Assembly (NCBI RefSeq): GCF_021646545.1 | Contig: NZ_JAKIRP010000001.1 | Span: 372,001 to 436,000 of the forward strand | Source: Chitinophaga filiformis | GTDB taxonomy: Bacteria > Bacteroidota > Bacteroidia > Chitinophagales > Chitinophagaceae | DNA length: 64,000 nucleotides | Direction of reading: 5' to 3' | Shown: in pieces, positions 9,045 through 17,378 of the stretch | Position numbering within the stretch: the stretch's first letter is position 1 | How the letters are laid out: every line of letters begins with the position of its first letter | Program-made: the position numbers and the translations under genes | The notes under the pieces: generated by a model | What the model was told of the DNA's origin: nothing | Databases searched by the model: none | The model's input: only the letters and a program-made list of their open reading frames with translations

Positions 9045-9052
9045 CAAAAATA
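9045..9052 (-). promoter_or_regulatory. -7 box TATTTTTG of scpA
   Basis: Exact TAnnTTTG on the minus strand, about 69 bases before the scpA ATG. No clear -33 element. Confidence 0.5.
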
Positions 9053-9069
9053 GCAAAAAATCCCGCTCA

Positions 9070-10020
9070 TCAGAACTTGGCGGTAAAACCGACCCCTATC
9101 ACCTGTTTGACCTGCAACCTTGGGCCCATTACCCCTGTTTTCTCATTCTTAAAGACCTTCACATCATCGTCATAGATCATATCTACAGATACATTGGCGG
9201 AAATATGTTTGTTCACCTGCAGGTTCAGGCTATTCGTCCAGAACAGGTCAATATTCTGCGGATTGTGCTTGTAGTCGGAAAACAGGTCCATTCTCGTCTT
9301 GTACACGATATTCTTGGCGAGGGTCTTTACCCAGTTGATTGTCAGATAAGCACCCAGCTCATTTTTCACATGTTTGCCGGTGTCCACACCGAAAGCGCCC
9401 TGCGCGGCCAGGTAATCATCTACCACCACCACGTAACGTGCTGTAACAGGAGAAAAGAACACAGAAAGCTGGTCACTGGGTTTATAGTCAAGACCTGGTG
9501 ATACCAGGATATATGCAGGTGCAAAGAAACGCGATACCAGCGTCGGTTTGGCGGTATCGGAAGAAGGGTATAAATAACCATCGGTAAACTGGGTGCGTAT
9601 GTCCAGCAAGGCACTGAGGAACAGGTTCTTGCCTACTTCATAACCGTATTTGGTAGTTAAACCGATGCGGTCATCACTCTTACGGCCACCAAGGCTCGTT
9701 GTATTTACATAACCATATGCAAGGTCCAGCACGTTATCCCAGTTATTCCTTCCCTTTTTATAGAACGCATATGCATTCAGATTAGATGCTACAGAAAAGG
9801 AGAACTTATCACCACCCGCAGCCCAGTTAGTCAGGCTTCCCTGGTTGATATTCACGTTAAAGATCCCACCTTTTTTCCACAGGTGGGGTACCGTGTCGTT
9901 GGCATCCTTTTTAATCCTTCCGCTGGCTTCTTCCCGGGATGTCTTCATCCAGTCATTTTGTGCGTGGAGCAATGAAGAACATACCAAAAAACAAATAATA
10001 GTCAGAACGGATCTTCTCAT
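9070..10020 (-). CDS. DUF3078 family exported protein
   Basis: About 316 residues with a signal peptide (M-R-R-S-V-L-T-I-I-C-F-L-V-C, cleavage near L-L-H-A-Q). The mature part shows alternating aromatic/polar strands, such as G-S-L-T-N-W-A-A-G-G and L-D-L-A-Y-G-Y, typical of the Bacteroidota DUF3078 family. These are probably outer-membrane beta-barrels, and the chain ends in F-T-A-K-F. An ATG four codons upstream (10032) is also possible. A -7 box lies at 10103-10110. Function unknown. Confidence 0.85.
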   Translation of the reverse strand: MRRSVLTIICFLVCSSLLHAQNDWMKTSREEASGRIKKDANDTVPHLWKKGGIFNVNINQGSLTNWAAGGDKFSFSVASNLNAYAFYKKGRNNWDNVLDLAYGYVNTTSLGGRKSDDRIGLTTKYGYEVGKNLFLSALLDIRTQFTDGYLYPSSDTAKPTLVSRFFAPAYILVSPGLDYKPSDQLSVFFSPVTARYVVVVDDYLAAQGAFGVDTGKHVKNELGAYLTINWVKTLAKNIVYKTRMDLFSDYKHNPQNIDLFWTNSLNLQVNKHISANVSVDMIYDDDVKVFKNEKTGVMGPRLQVKQVIGVGFTAKF

Positions 10021-10102
10021 CAGTATAAACATTTAATGCAGTGGATAAAAATATTGTCGCTAATTGGCATTACGAACTTGCCGTGTTACAGGAACGCGGG
10101 CG

Positions 10103-10110
10103 CAAAAATA
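10103..10110 (-). promoter_or_regulatory. -7 box TATTTTTG of the DUF3078 gene
   Basis: Exact TAnnTTTG on the minus strand about 80 bases before the gene. Confidence 0.45.
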
Positions 10111-10223
10111 TAAAACTAACGGGGAACTTTTCCCTTGGGGAATATAAAGGCAGCCGGCCCAAAGCACAGCCATTGCAGCGACAATGAGCGCTCCAAAACT
10201 CCAGGCCAGCGTAATATTTGAGA

Positions 10224-10655
10224 TTATTTATTCTTCAATACATCACGGATTTCCATAAGCAGTTTTTCCTCTGTTGAAAACTCAGGAGCTGTGGGGGCAG
10301 GCGCTTCTTCTTTTTTCCTCGTGAGACGGTTGATGAATTTCACCAACAGGAAAATACAAAATGCCATGATGATAAAATCAATACAGTTTTGTATAAATAC
10401 ACCATACGATACGACTGGTATACCTGCTGTCTTTGCGGCTTCAAGCGTATCTACCGTTCCTTTGCTATGATCCAGCTGAAAGAATTTTTCCTTGAAGTCT
10501 ACCTTTCCCGTAAGTATCCCCAGTACCGGCATAAATATGTTATCGACCAATGAAGAAACAATCTTTCCGAAAGCAGCGCCAATGATAACACCGACAGCCA
10601 GGTCAATAACATTCCCTTTGGTGGCAAACTCTTTAAATTCCTTGAAGAACGACAT
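10224..10655 (-). CDS. mscL: large-conductance mechanosensitive channel
   Basis: A 143-residue inner-membrane channel that opens under membrane tension on osmotic downshock. The N-terminus [20 protein letters not shown] is the amphipathic helix plus TM1 gate. TM2 is near residues 85-108 ([11 protein letters not shown]). A Lys/Arg-rich, then Pro-rich linker leads to the C-terminal helix [10 protein letters not shown]. It lies 81 bases downstream of ppk2 on the same strand and may share its transcript. Confidence 0.97.
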   Translation of the reverse strand: MSFFKEFKEFATKGNVIDLAVGVIIGAAFGKIVSSLVDNIFMPVLGILTGKVDFKEKFFQLDHSKGTVDTLEAAKTAGIPVVSYGVFIQNCIDFIIMAFCIFLLVKFINRLTRKKEEAPAPTAPEFSTEEKLLMEIRDVLKNK

Positions 10656-10736
10656 AATAAACTTTTTAAGGGTGAAGACAATCTGCGCTAAGATAGTTAT
10701 TATACTTTATAACGATATAACTGTTAATATTTACTA

Positions 10737-11477
10737 TTACAGTTTCGGATATTCCATTCTGAAAGAGCGGAGTGTATCCCTCAACGTTTGCGCCACCACA
10801 TATTCTTTATACCAGTTCTGATCTGATGGTATTATCCGCCATTTAACATCATTACAGTTTTCAATTGCTTCTTCATACATTTTCATATAATCTTTCCACT
10901 GCCTGGCTTCAGTAGAATCTTTCTTATTATACTTCCACATTTTACGTGGATCTTCCCGTCTTTCTTTTAATCGTTCTTTCTGTTCTTCTTCTGAAATATG
11001 CAGATAGAATTTCAGGATAGCTGTATTATTATGTTCCATCAGCAATCGTTCAAAATCATTAATGGCCTGCATTCTCTTTGCCGCTGTTTCATCATCTATC
11101 CATTTATGGACACGTTGTATCAATATGTCTTCGTAGTGCGAGCGGTTGAACACGTGTATCATACCTTTTGCGGGTGCAAACCTGTGAATACGCCAGAGGA
11201 AGTCATGGTCTTTTTCGTCTTCAGTCGGCGCTTTGAATGAGCGTACATTTACACCCAGCGGGTTCATATTTCCCAGTACTTTCCTGATAAGGCCATCTTT
11301 ACCACTGGCATCCATTCCCTGCAATATTATCAGTATGGCATGTTTATGTTCTGCAAATAACAGATTTTGTAATTCATCCAGCTCCTCCACTATTTCCTGG
11401 GTTACTGCTTTGACAGTTTTCTTTTCCATTCCTTCGGGGGCTCTTGTACTGATATCTGCGAGGTTGATCTTATTCAT
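10737..11477 (-). CDS. ppk2: polyphosphate kinase 2 family
   Basis: A 246-residue cytoplasmic PPK2 enzyme, which uses polyphosphate to phosphorylate nucleotides. Walker A is G-M-D-A-S-G-K-D-G at 54-62, and the family motif F-N-R-S-H-Y-E-D is near 110-117. The one-domain size fits class I or III PPK2. The usual lid-region basic residues are visible in R-R-E-D-P-R-K-M-W-K. mscL follows on the same strand. Subclass and nucleotide preference (ADP versus AMP) cannot be decided from the sequence alone. Confidence 0.93.
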   Translation of the reverse strand: MNKINLADISTRAPEGMEKKTVKAVTQEIVEELDELQNLLFAEHKHAILIILQGMDASGKDGLIRKVLGNMNPLGVNVRSFKAPTEDEKDHDFLWRIHRFAPAKGMIHVFNRSHYEDILIQRVHKWIDDETAAKRMQAINDFERLLMEHNNTAILKFYLHISEEEQKERLKERREDPRKMWKYNKKDSTEARQWKDYMKMYEEAIENCNDVKWRIIPSDQNWYKEYVVAQTLRDTLRSFRMEYPKL

Positions 11478-11599
11478 CTGTCAAGGGTTAAGTTCATGTA
11501 ACTGTAACAAAATATGCTCCGAAGTGTTGTATCAGGAATAAATTCCACCCGATCATATAATAAAATATACGGACATTTGCTGGCTTAAAACAACCTATC

Positions 11600-12469
11600 G
11601 TGAACAACCGTGCCATCAACTGGAGCATTTTCCTCTTATTATCACTGACCTGGGGCAGTTCTTTTATACTGATGAAGATCGGTCTGGAGGCGCTTTCTCC
11701 CTACCAGGTAGCCAGCCTGCGCCTGTTTAGCGCGGGCATCGCCTTATTACCTTTCTTCTTCAAATATATCCGTCAGACACCAGTTAATAAGATCCCTGTC
11801 ATTATCCTGTCGGGCATCCTGGGTAACCTGTTACCGGCTTACCTGTTCTGTATTGCAGAAACCCGTATTGACAGTGCCCTGGCAGGCATTTTAAATGGCC
11901 TGGTCCCCCTGATGTCTCTGCTGGCTGGCTTTTTCATCTTCCGTGCGCCCATTGTCAGGCAACAGCTATTGGGTATTTTTCTCGGCTTGCTGGGCGTAGT
12001 ACTGCTCTTTGTTGTCAAAGGTGTGGATACCGGCTACTGGTACTATGGGTTGTGGATCGTACTGGCCACTATCTGCTATGGGATCAATATTGCGTTGGTA
12101 CACCATCACCTGAAAGGATACAGTTCCTTACAACTTGGCTCCATAGCGCTGTTCTTCTGTGCTATCTTTGGATTACCGGTTTTGATGTACACGGGCTTTT
12201 TTCATTTACTGTCGGGGCCTGAGATCCCCTGGCGCTCACTGACGGCCAGCGTTACGCTGGGCGTACTGGGTAGTGGAATAGCCTCCGTATTGTTCTATAT
12301 TCTGATCAATAAGGCCGGGGCTTTATTTGCGTCGATGGTCACTTATGCGCTGCCGGTGGTGGCCATTGGCTGGGGATTGCTGGCGGGAGAGCGGATCTCT
12401 TTCCTGCAGGTATTATGCCTCGGCGTTATACTGGCAGGTGTGTATACTGTAAATAAAGCAAAACGCTGA
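11600..12469 (+). CDS. EamA/DMT family membrane transporter
   Basis: A 289-residue protein with about ten hydrophobic helices arranged as two EamA repeats (about 7-145 and 150-287). The first begins with L-T-W-G-S-S-F-I-L-M-K, and the second ends with G-E-R-I-S-F-L-Q-V-L-C-L-G. Members export metabolites or drugs; the substrate is unknown. The start codon is GTG at 11600; no ATG lies in frame until M-K-I-G, which would remove part of helix 1. The terminator stem begins inside the last codons. Confidence 0.92.
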   Translation: MNNRAINWSIFLLLSLTWGSSFILMKIGLEALSPYQVASLRLFSAGIALLPFFFKYIRQTPVNKIPVIILSGILGNLLPAYLFCIAETRIDSALAGILNGLVPLMSLLAGFFIFRAPIVRQQLLGIFLGLLGVVLLFVVKGVDTGYWYYGLWIVLATICYGINIALVHHHLKGYSSLQLGSIALFFCAIFGLPVLMYTGFFHLLSGPEIPWRSLTASVTLGVLGSGIASVLFYILINKAGALFASMVTYALPVVAIGWGLLAGERISFLQVLCLGVILAGVYTVNKAKR

Positions 12470-12505
12470 TCCTGACGGACCAGCGTTTTGCGTAAGTTCT
12501 TTTTG
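12458..12505 (+). terminator. terminator overlapping the 3' end of the EamA gene
   Basis: Perfect eleven-base stem GCAAAACGCTG (12458-12468) / CAGCGTTTTGC (12481-12491). The left arm contains the last sense codons and the first bases of the TGA stop. The T-tract that follows is broken (GTAAGTTCTTTTTG). Confidence 0.75.
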
Positions 12506-12584
12506 TAAGTCTGGCGGGTGGCTGATGATCTCCTGAAAAGATCACCCTTCCTTCCCGGCTCATGGTGTTATCAGGCAGTGCCAA

Positions 12585-13148
12585 TTAGATCACCATGATC
12601 TCTTTTTCCTTCTGAGCGCAGTGCTTATCCACCACCTCGATATATTTATTGGTCAGGTTCTGGATGTCAGCTTCTGCATCTTTTGCAGTGTCTTCGCTCA
12701 GCCCTTCCTTTTGTAATTTCTTGATGGCTTCGATCGCATCCCTGCGGATGTTCCTGATAGCAATTTTCGCCTGTTCACCTTCACCAGCAGCTCTTTTTAC
12801 AAATTCCTTCCTTCTTTCTTCTGTCAGCGGTGGCAGGAACATACGGATAATCTGACCGTCGTTCTGCGGGTTAATACCGATATTGGATGCAATAATCGCC
12901 CTTTCGATCGGCTGCAGCATATTCCTTTCCCATGGTTGGATGGTGAGGGTACGGGCATCCGCCACTGCAATATTGGCTACCTGCGAGAGGGGAGTAGGCG
13001 CACCATAGTATTCTACCGTAATTCCGTCCAATATCTGAGGGTTAGCTTTACCGGCCCTGATCTTGGTAAGTTCCACCTCCAGGTGAGCGATGGCCTTTTG
13101 CATTGTTCCGGTGGCATCGTCTATAATTAACGTTAGATCATCTTGCAT
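12585..13148 (-). CDS. frr: ribosome recycling factor
   Basis: A 187-residue factor that, with EF-G, splits the post-termination ribosome. The full family pattern is present: M-Q-K-A-I-A-H-L-E at the start of helix 1, K-I-R-A-G-K-A-N-P, the domain II hinge around Y-Y-G-A-P-T-P-L-S-Q-V-A-N, and the C-terminal long helix. In many bacteria frr follows pyrH; here the WecA-like gene lies upstream on the same strand about 100 bases away, so frr probably has its own promoter. Confidence 0.97.
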   Translation of the reverse strand: MQDDLTLIIDDATGTMQKAIAHLEVELTKIRAGKANPQILDGITVEYYGAPTPLSQVANIAVADARTLTIQPWERNMLQPIERAIIASNIGINPQNDGQIIRMFLPPLTEERRKEFVKRAAGEGEQAKIAIRNIRRDAIEAIKKLQKEGLSEDTAKDAEADIQNLTNKYIEVVDKHCAQKEKEIMVI

Positions 13149-13250
13149 AGCAAAAAATAATTAAGTGCCTGCAAACCTACAGGATTTATCTGAAATTGGA
13201 AAGTTGTTACAAAGGGAGGGGCCACGGTTAAGGGTAACCGGGCCTGAAAA

Positions 13251-14405
13251 TTATTTATCCTGCAGAATGCCTTTCGTGTTCACGCGCAGGATCTTGGGAT
13301 GATTAACAGTCGTTTGCGCCTCATTGGCGGCATCCTTGATAGCAGATACAGTAAGCGCCCGCAACATAGCTTCCTTTCTCTTTTTCATCTGGTACAATAC
13401 GCCGGTAAGCAATAACGCTGATCCCAGGATCACACTTAACAGGTAACCGGAGCCGATGTCCTGCAGGGCGAAAGCCAGGGCAATATAGCCTGCATTGATC
13501 ATCACCATTACCACGGCGGTCTGTTTGTGGTTCAGACCCAGTTCCAGCAGGTAGTGGTGAATGTGGTTACGGTCTGCAGAAAAAGGTGATCTCCCGTGCA
13601 TCATACGGATGGCAAATACGCGTAATGTATCGAACAAAGGCATGATGAGGATAGCGATTGCCACGATAGGTACAGAGGTGATCGGCAGTTTGCCCGCGGG
13701 ATTACCGGCTACTTCGATGAATTTAACGGCCAGAATGGCGTTTACCAACCCAACCATCAGGGAACCTGTGTCCCCCATGAATATACGTGCAGGAGATATA
13801 TTATAAATAAGGAACGCTGCCAGGCCACCGGCCATAGCGAAGCCCATTACTGCATACAGCAATTCGCCTGTATACAGGAAATAGGTACCCAGTACCCCGG
13901 ATACCAGCATACCAATGCTACCCGCCAGTCCGTCCACACCGTCAATCAGGTTAAACGCATTGATGATAACCAGGAAAGTAAAATAAGTCAGTAAGAGGCT
14001 GAAATGCGGAGGAAGGGCATCAATTCCCATAATCCCGTACATACTGCTGATCTGTAAATTGCCCAGATATATTACGGCAAAAGAAGCCATTAATTGACCG
14101 ATCAGTTTTTTCAGCGGAGAAAGTCCTACAATGTCATCCTTCATCCCAACCATAAAGATTACGATGAATGCAGCCACCATGTATTGGAAAGGGGAATCAG
14201 CAAAAGCAGGTACACACACCGCAGATGCCATCACAAATCCTGAAAAAAAACCGATACCCCCTAAAGTTGGTATACGAGCTTTGTGAGATTTCCTTTCGTC
14301 CGGTTCGTCATAAAGATGTTTCAACTCTGCAACCCTTATCAATACCGGGATTGCAAAATAGGTTATAACAAAACTCAGGACGGTCGCAATTAAAACATTC
14401 TCCAT
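13251..14405 (-). CDS. WecA/TagO-like undecaprenyl-phosphate sugar-1-phosphate transferase
   Basis: A 384-residue polytopic enzyme of the MraY/WecA superfamily that moves a HexNAc-1-phosphate from UDP onto undecaprenyl phosphate, the first step of surface polysaccharide assembly. Around ten or eleven TM helices are visible. Motifs are E-R-K-S-H-K-A-R-I-P-T-L-G-G, D-D-I-V-G-L-S-P with the Asp pair, N-A-F-N-L-I-D-G-V-D-G-L-A, G-D-T-G-S-L-M-V-G, and a His-rich loop N-H-I-H-H-Y-L-L typical of WecA/TagO rather than MraY. A -7 box stands at 14428-14435. A flippase of the same pathway type is at 51437-52972. Confidence 0.9.
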   Translation of the reverse strand: MENVLIATVLSFVITYFAIPVLIRVAELKHLYDEPDERKSHKARIPTLGGIGFFSGFVMASAVCVPAFADSPFQYMVAAFIVIFMVGMKDDIVGLSPLKKLIGQLMASFAVIYLGNLQISSMYGIMGIDALPPHFSLLLTYFTFLVIINAFNLIDGVDGLAGSIGMLVSGVLGTYFLYTGELLYAVMGFAMAGGLAAFLIYNISPARIFMGDTGSLMVGLVNAILAVKFIEVAGNPAGKLPITSVPIVAIAILIMPLFDTLRVFAIRMMHGRSPFSADRNHIHHYLLELGLNHKQTAVVMVMINAGYIALAFALQDIGSGYLLSVILGSALLLTGVLYQMKKRKEAMLRALTVSAIKDAANEAQTTVNHPKILRVNTKGILQDK

Positions 14406-14427
14406 GTTGGGAGGGGCTTGATTATTA

Positions 14428-14435
14428 CAAAGATA
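14428..14435 (-). promoter_or_regulatory. -7 box TATCTTTG of the WecA-like gene
   Basis: Exact TAnnTTTG on the minus strand, 22 bases before the ATG at 14405. A TTTG lies upstream but closer than the usual -33 spacing. Confidence 0.55.
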
Positions 14436-14583
14436 TTAATTTCAATCAAATGTGTATCATAAAAATAGGAAATTAAATAGATTTGGGCCCTGGATCATTA
14501 AAAACTATTAGCTTAGAGACGAAATATGCCAGGAATCTATTTAATTTTTCTATTAATTTAGCAATTCAAAATTTGCAATTATC

Positions 14584-15423
14584 ATGCCTCAGTTGAAAGA
14601 CATAGCAACACAAATCAGACGGGATATAGTTCGTATGGTGCATGGCTGCCAAAGCGGTCATCCAGGCGGTTCTTTAGGATGTGCAGATTTCTTTACTGCC
14701 CTTTATTTCAAAGTTATGCAGCATAAGCCGCAGCCTTTTGACATGGATGGTGGAGATCAGGACCTGTTCTTCCTTTCAAACGGGCACATTTCACCAGTAT
14801 TCTACAGCACTTTAGCCCACGCCGGCTATTTTCCAAAAGAAGAACTGGCTACTTTCCGTAAACTCAATTCCCGCCTTCAGGGTCACCCTACCACCCATGA
14901 ACACCTGCCAGGTGTAAGGGTTGCTTCCGGCTCCCTCGGACAGGGTATGAGCGTAGCCATTGGTGCTGCACTGACAAAGAAATTAAATAATGATGACCGT
15001 TTCGTGTTCTCCCTCCATGGTGATGGTGAACTGGAAGAAGGTCAGAACTGGGAAGCGATCATGTTTGCTCCCCATCATAAAGTAGATAACCTCATCGTAA
15101 CGATTGACTGGAATGGCCAGCAGATCGACGGTACCGTGGAAGATGTAGCAGGCCTGGGTGACCTGGAGCCTAAATTCGCTTCCTTCGGCTGGAAAGTGCT
15201 GCACATGGACGGTAACAATATGGACGAAGTGGTAGCTACCCTCGAGAAAGCTATCAGCTTGACCGGCAAGGGACAGCCAATCGTAATCCTGATGAAAACC
15301 GTAATGGGTAAGGGCGTTGACTTCATGGAAGGTCATCACGAATGGCATGGTATCGCACCAAGCGACGAGCAACTGGCTAAAGCACTCACACAGTTGCCAG
15401 CAACTGAATTGGGCGATTATTAA
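14584..15423 (+). CDS. transketolase, N-terminal (ThDP-binding) subunit
   Basis: The 279 residues cover only the first half of a transketolase, as in organisms with split enzymes. G-H-P-G-G-S-L-G (25-32), the ThDP motif G-D-G (146-148) with N177 in D-W-N-G, and G-S-L-G-Q-G are intact. The reading frame closes naturally with TAA. The C-terminal half, needed for the active-site Glu and pyrimidine domain, is not adjacent: the next gene is on the opposite strand. Whether the partner lies elsewhere in the genome cannot be seen. The complex would act in the pentose phosphate pathway. Confidence 0.93.
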   Translation: MPQLKDIATQIRRDIVRMVHGCQSGHPGGSLGCADFFTALYFKVMQHKPQPFDMDGGDQDLFFLSNGHISPVFYSTLAHAGYFPKEELATFRKLNSRLQGHPTTHEHLPGVRVASGSLGQGMSVAIGAALTKKLNNDDRFVFSLHGDGELEEGQNWEAIMFAPHHKVDNLIVTIDWNGQQIDGTVEDVAGLGDLEPKFASFGWKVLHMDGNNMDEVVATLEKAISLTGKGQPIVILMKTVMGKGVDFMEGHHEWHGIAPSDEQLAKALTQLPATELGDY

Positions 15424-15551
15424 TTGATTGATCTGTCAGAATCAGGAATTGGCGTCTTTTAGTTTAACTCCTACAGGAGATTTTCTGAAAGACTGTCAAT
15501 AATGGGTGCGTATTGTGGTGTTTACACACACTTCCCCCTGCAATCTTCTTC

Positions 15552-15617
15552 TGAGAATGATATAAATAAAAAAGCATCCGTCTCAAGGCGGATGCTTTTT
15601 TATTTATATCATTCTCA
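15552..15617. terminator. bidirectional terminator with 29-base perfect stem
   Basis: The left arm 15552-15580 is the exact reverse complement of 15589-15617, with an eight-base loop TCTCAAGG. The GC-rich core GCATCCG/CGGATGC is flanked by six A on one side and six T on the other, so it can terminate both the transketolase gene and the LolC/E-like gene. The A/T outer stem is unusually long. Confidence 0.9.
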
Positions 15618-15620
15618 TAT

Positions 15621-16847
15621 TTATGTTGCTTTCAGTTCAATATCCTGCCGGCCGGCCCTTCGTGCAGGATACCAGCTGGCGCCCAGACCTATTACGATAA
15701 TGGTAACGCTCACCAGGATGAAATCGCTCACCTGCATACTTACGGGATAGGCGCTCACCAGGAAAGAGTCTTCGTCCAATGTTATCAATCCGAACTTTTG
15801 TTGCACCAGGCAGAATAAGATACTGATCCCAAATCCGATCAGCGTACCTATACCTGCTATGATCATTCCCTCCATCAGGAATATACGGGTGATCAGCCGT
15901 GGACGCGCGCCCATCGCCTTCAGGATAGTGATATCCTTCTGCTTTTCCATCACCAGCATGTACAGGGAGCCTATCATATTAAATGCGGCGATCATCAGGA
16001 TGAAACTCATAATCGCGTATACTATCCATCGCTCCGTTTGCATAATGGCATACAAGGCCCGGTTCTGTTCATAACGGGTTTCAATACTATAACCATTCCC
16101 CAGCAATGCCTGCAACCGCTGTTTGAGCACTACGTCGTCCAAACCTGGAACACCTTTCACCTCCAGCGCAGACATCTCATCTTCATTCATCCCCAATATC
16201 CCGCGCATAAAGGCAATATTCGTGATCACATATTTACTATTGAACTCCTGCTGGATGGCAAAGGAACCTGCGGGATACAATACGCCACTGCCCAATGCCT
16301 CTTCGGGCGTAGTAAAGCTCTTCACATTCCTGCGGGGCAGGTATACACTGATAGGGGTCATATCCCGCGCCAGATCTACGCCCAGCGCTATCTCCAACTC
16401 GATTCCCAGTACCGCCATGTAACCATTTTCATCCCCTACATCAAACTTACCATTGGCAATGCTTTTATCTACAGCCGCTACCTTATTGTAATTGCTGTCC
16501 ACTCCTTTAAGAACGGCGATGGTCTGATCTCCTTCTCCATAGCGTAATACTGCTTTCTCTTCCACAACTTCCGTCATATCCGCCACTCCTTTCACCGCCG
16601 CTATCTGCTTCAGTTGCGCCGGCGTAAGCGTGATACTCTTACCGGTTACCGCGCTGATCTTTACGGATGGATAAAAAGTGGTATATAAAGATTTCACCAG
16701 CCCCTCAAATCCGTTGAACACGCTGAGGATAATGATCAGCGCACCTGCTCCTACTGCAATAGCCGATACACTAACCCAGGCAATGATATTGATGGCATTG
16801 GTACTTTTTTTAGCCCTGAAATAACGGGACGCAAACTGCCAGATCAA
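15621..16847 (-). CDS. LolC/LolE-type (FtsX family) ABC transporter permease
   Basis: A 408-residue inner-membrane protein with one N-terminal TM helix (I-I-A-W-V-S-V-S-A-I-A-V-G-A-G-A), a periplasmic domain of about 200 residues, and three C-terminal TM helices around a loop with I-L-K-A-M-G-A, a hallmark of FtsX/MacB permeases. This layout matches LolC/LolE, which extract lipoproteins from the inner membrane. The partner ATPase (LolD) is not adjacent. It begins 12 bases after rbfA and is probably in its operon. Confidence 0.88.
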   Translation of the reverse strand: MIWQFASRYFRAKKSTNAINIIAWVSVSAIAVGAGALIIILSVFNGFEGLVKSLYTTFYPSVKISAVTGKSITLTPAQLKQIAAVKGVADMTEVVEEKAVLRYGEGDQTIAVLKGVDSNYNKVAAVDKSIANGKFDVGDENGYMAVLGIELEIALGVDLARDMTPISVYLPRRNVKSFTTPEEALGSGVLYPAGSFAIQQEFNSKYVITNIAFMRGILGMNEDEMSALEVKGVPGLDDVVLKQRLQALLGNGYSIETRYEQNRALYAIMQTERWIVYAIMSFILMIAAFNMIGSLYMLVMEKQKDITILKAMGARPRLITRIFLMEGMIIAGIGTLIGFGISILFCLVQQKFGLITLDEDSFLVSAYPVSMQVSDFILVSVTIIVIGLGASWYPARRAGRQDIELKAT

Positions 16848-16859
16848 ATTGATACGATT

Positions 16860-17234
16860 TTATTTGTTGTCCTTCCCTCCTTCGTCGTCTTTGATCTTCT
16901 TGAACAGTTCTTCCATCTTGAATACGTAATCCAGCGTATCATCGAGGAACAGTGAGATCTCAGGTACACGGCGTAACTGTTTCCCCACACGATTTCCCAG
17001 TTCTTTCTTGATCTCACCCATTCTTTCCTTGATCCGGTTTACCATAGCGTGGTTATCGGCTATCTGGAACATGCTCAGGTACACTCTTGCCTCCAGCAGA
17101 TCTGGCGTCATACGTACGGTGGATATAGAGATCATTCCACCTTCCAGTACGTTGAACCCCATACGCTGAAAAATATCACTGAGTTCTTTTTGTAACAGTT
17201 GCCCGATTTGTTTCTGTCTTTTGCTTTCCTGCAT
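16860..17234 (-). CDS. rbfA: ribosome-binding factor A
   Basis: A 124-residue factor that binds the 30S subunit during late 16S processing and cold adaptation. It starts K-R-Q-K-Q-I-G-Q-L-L-Q-K-E-L-S and has the KH-like core with V-R-M-T-P-D-L and L-R-R-V-P-E-I-S-L-F-L-D-D-T-L-D. The acidic/Lys-rich C-tail is common in the family. It is the first gene of the pair with the LolC/E-like permease. Confidence 0.95.
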   Translation of the reverse strand: MQESKRQKQIGQLLQKELSDIFQRMGFNVLEGGMISISTVRMTPDLLEARVYLSMFQIADNHAMVNRIKERMGEIKKELGNRVGKQLRRVPEISLFLDDTLDYVFKMEELFKKIKDDEGGKDNK

Positions 17235-17378
17235 AATATTTTAAGATTTGAGATTGTATTAACTTGCACCCTTAATTCAATCTTCTCCGGCAAAGATAAG
17301 GAAACGGGCATGTGCTGACAGATATAAAATCGGCCCCTGCTTCCGGAAAGGTTAACAGATAAGATAAATAATCGTAAG

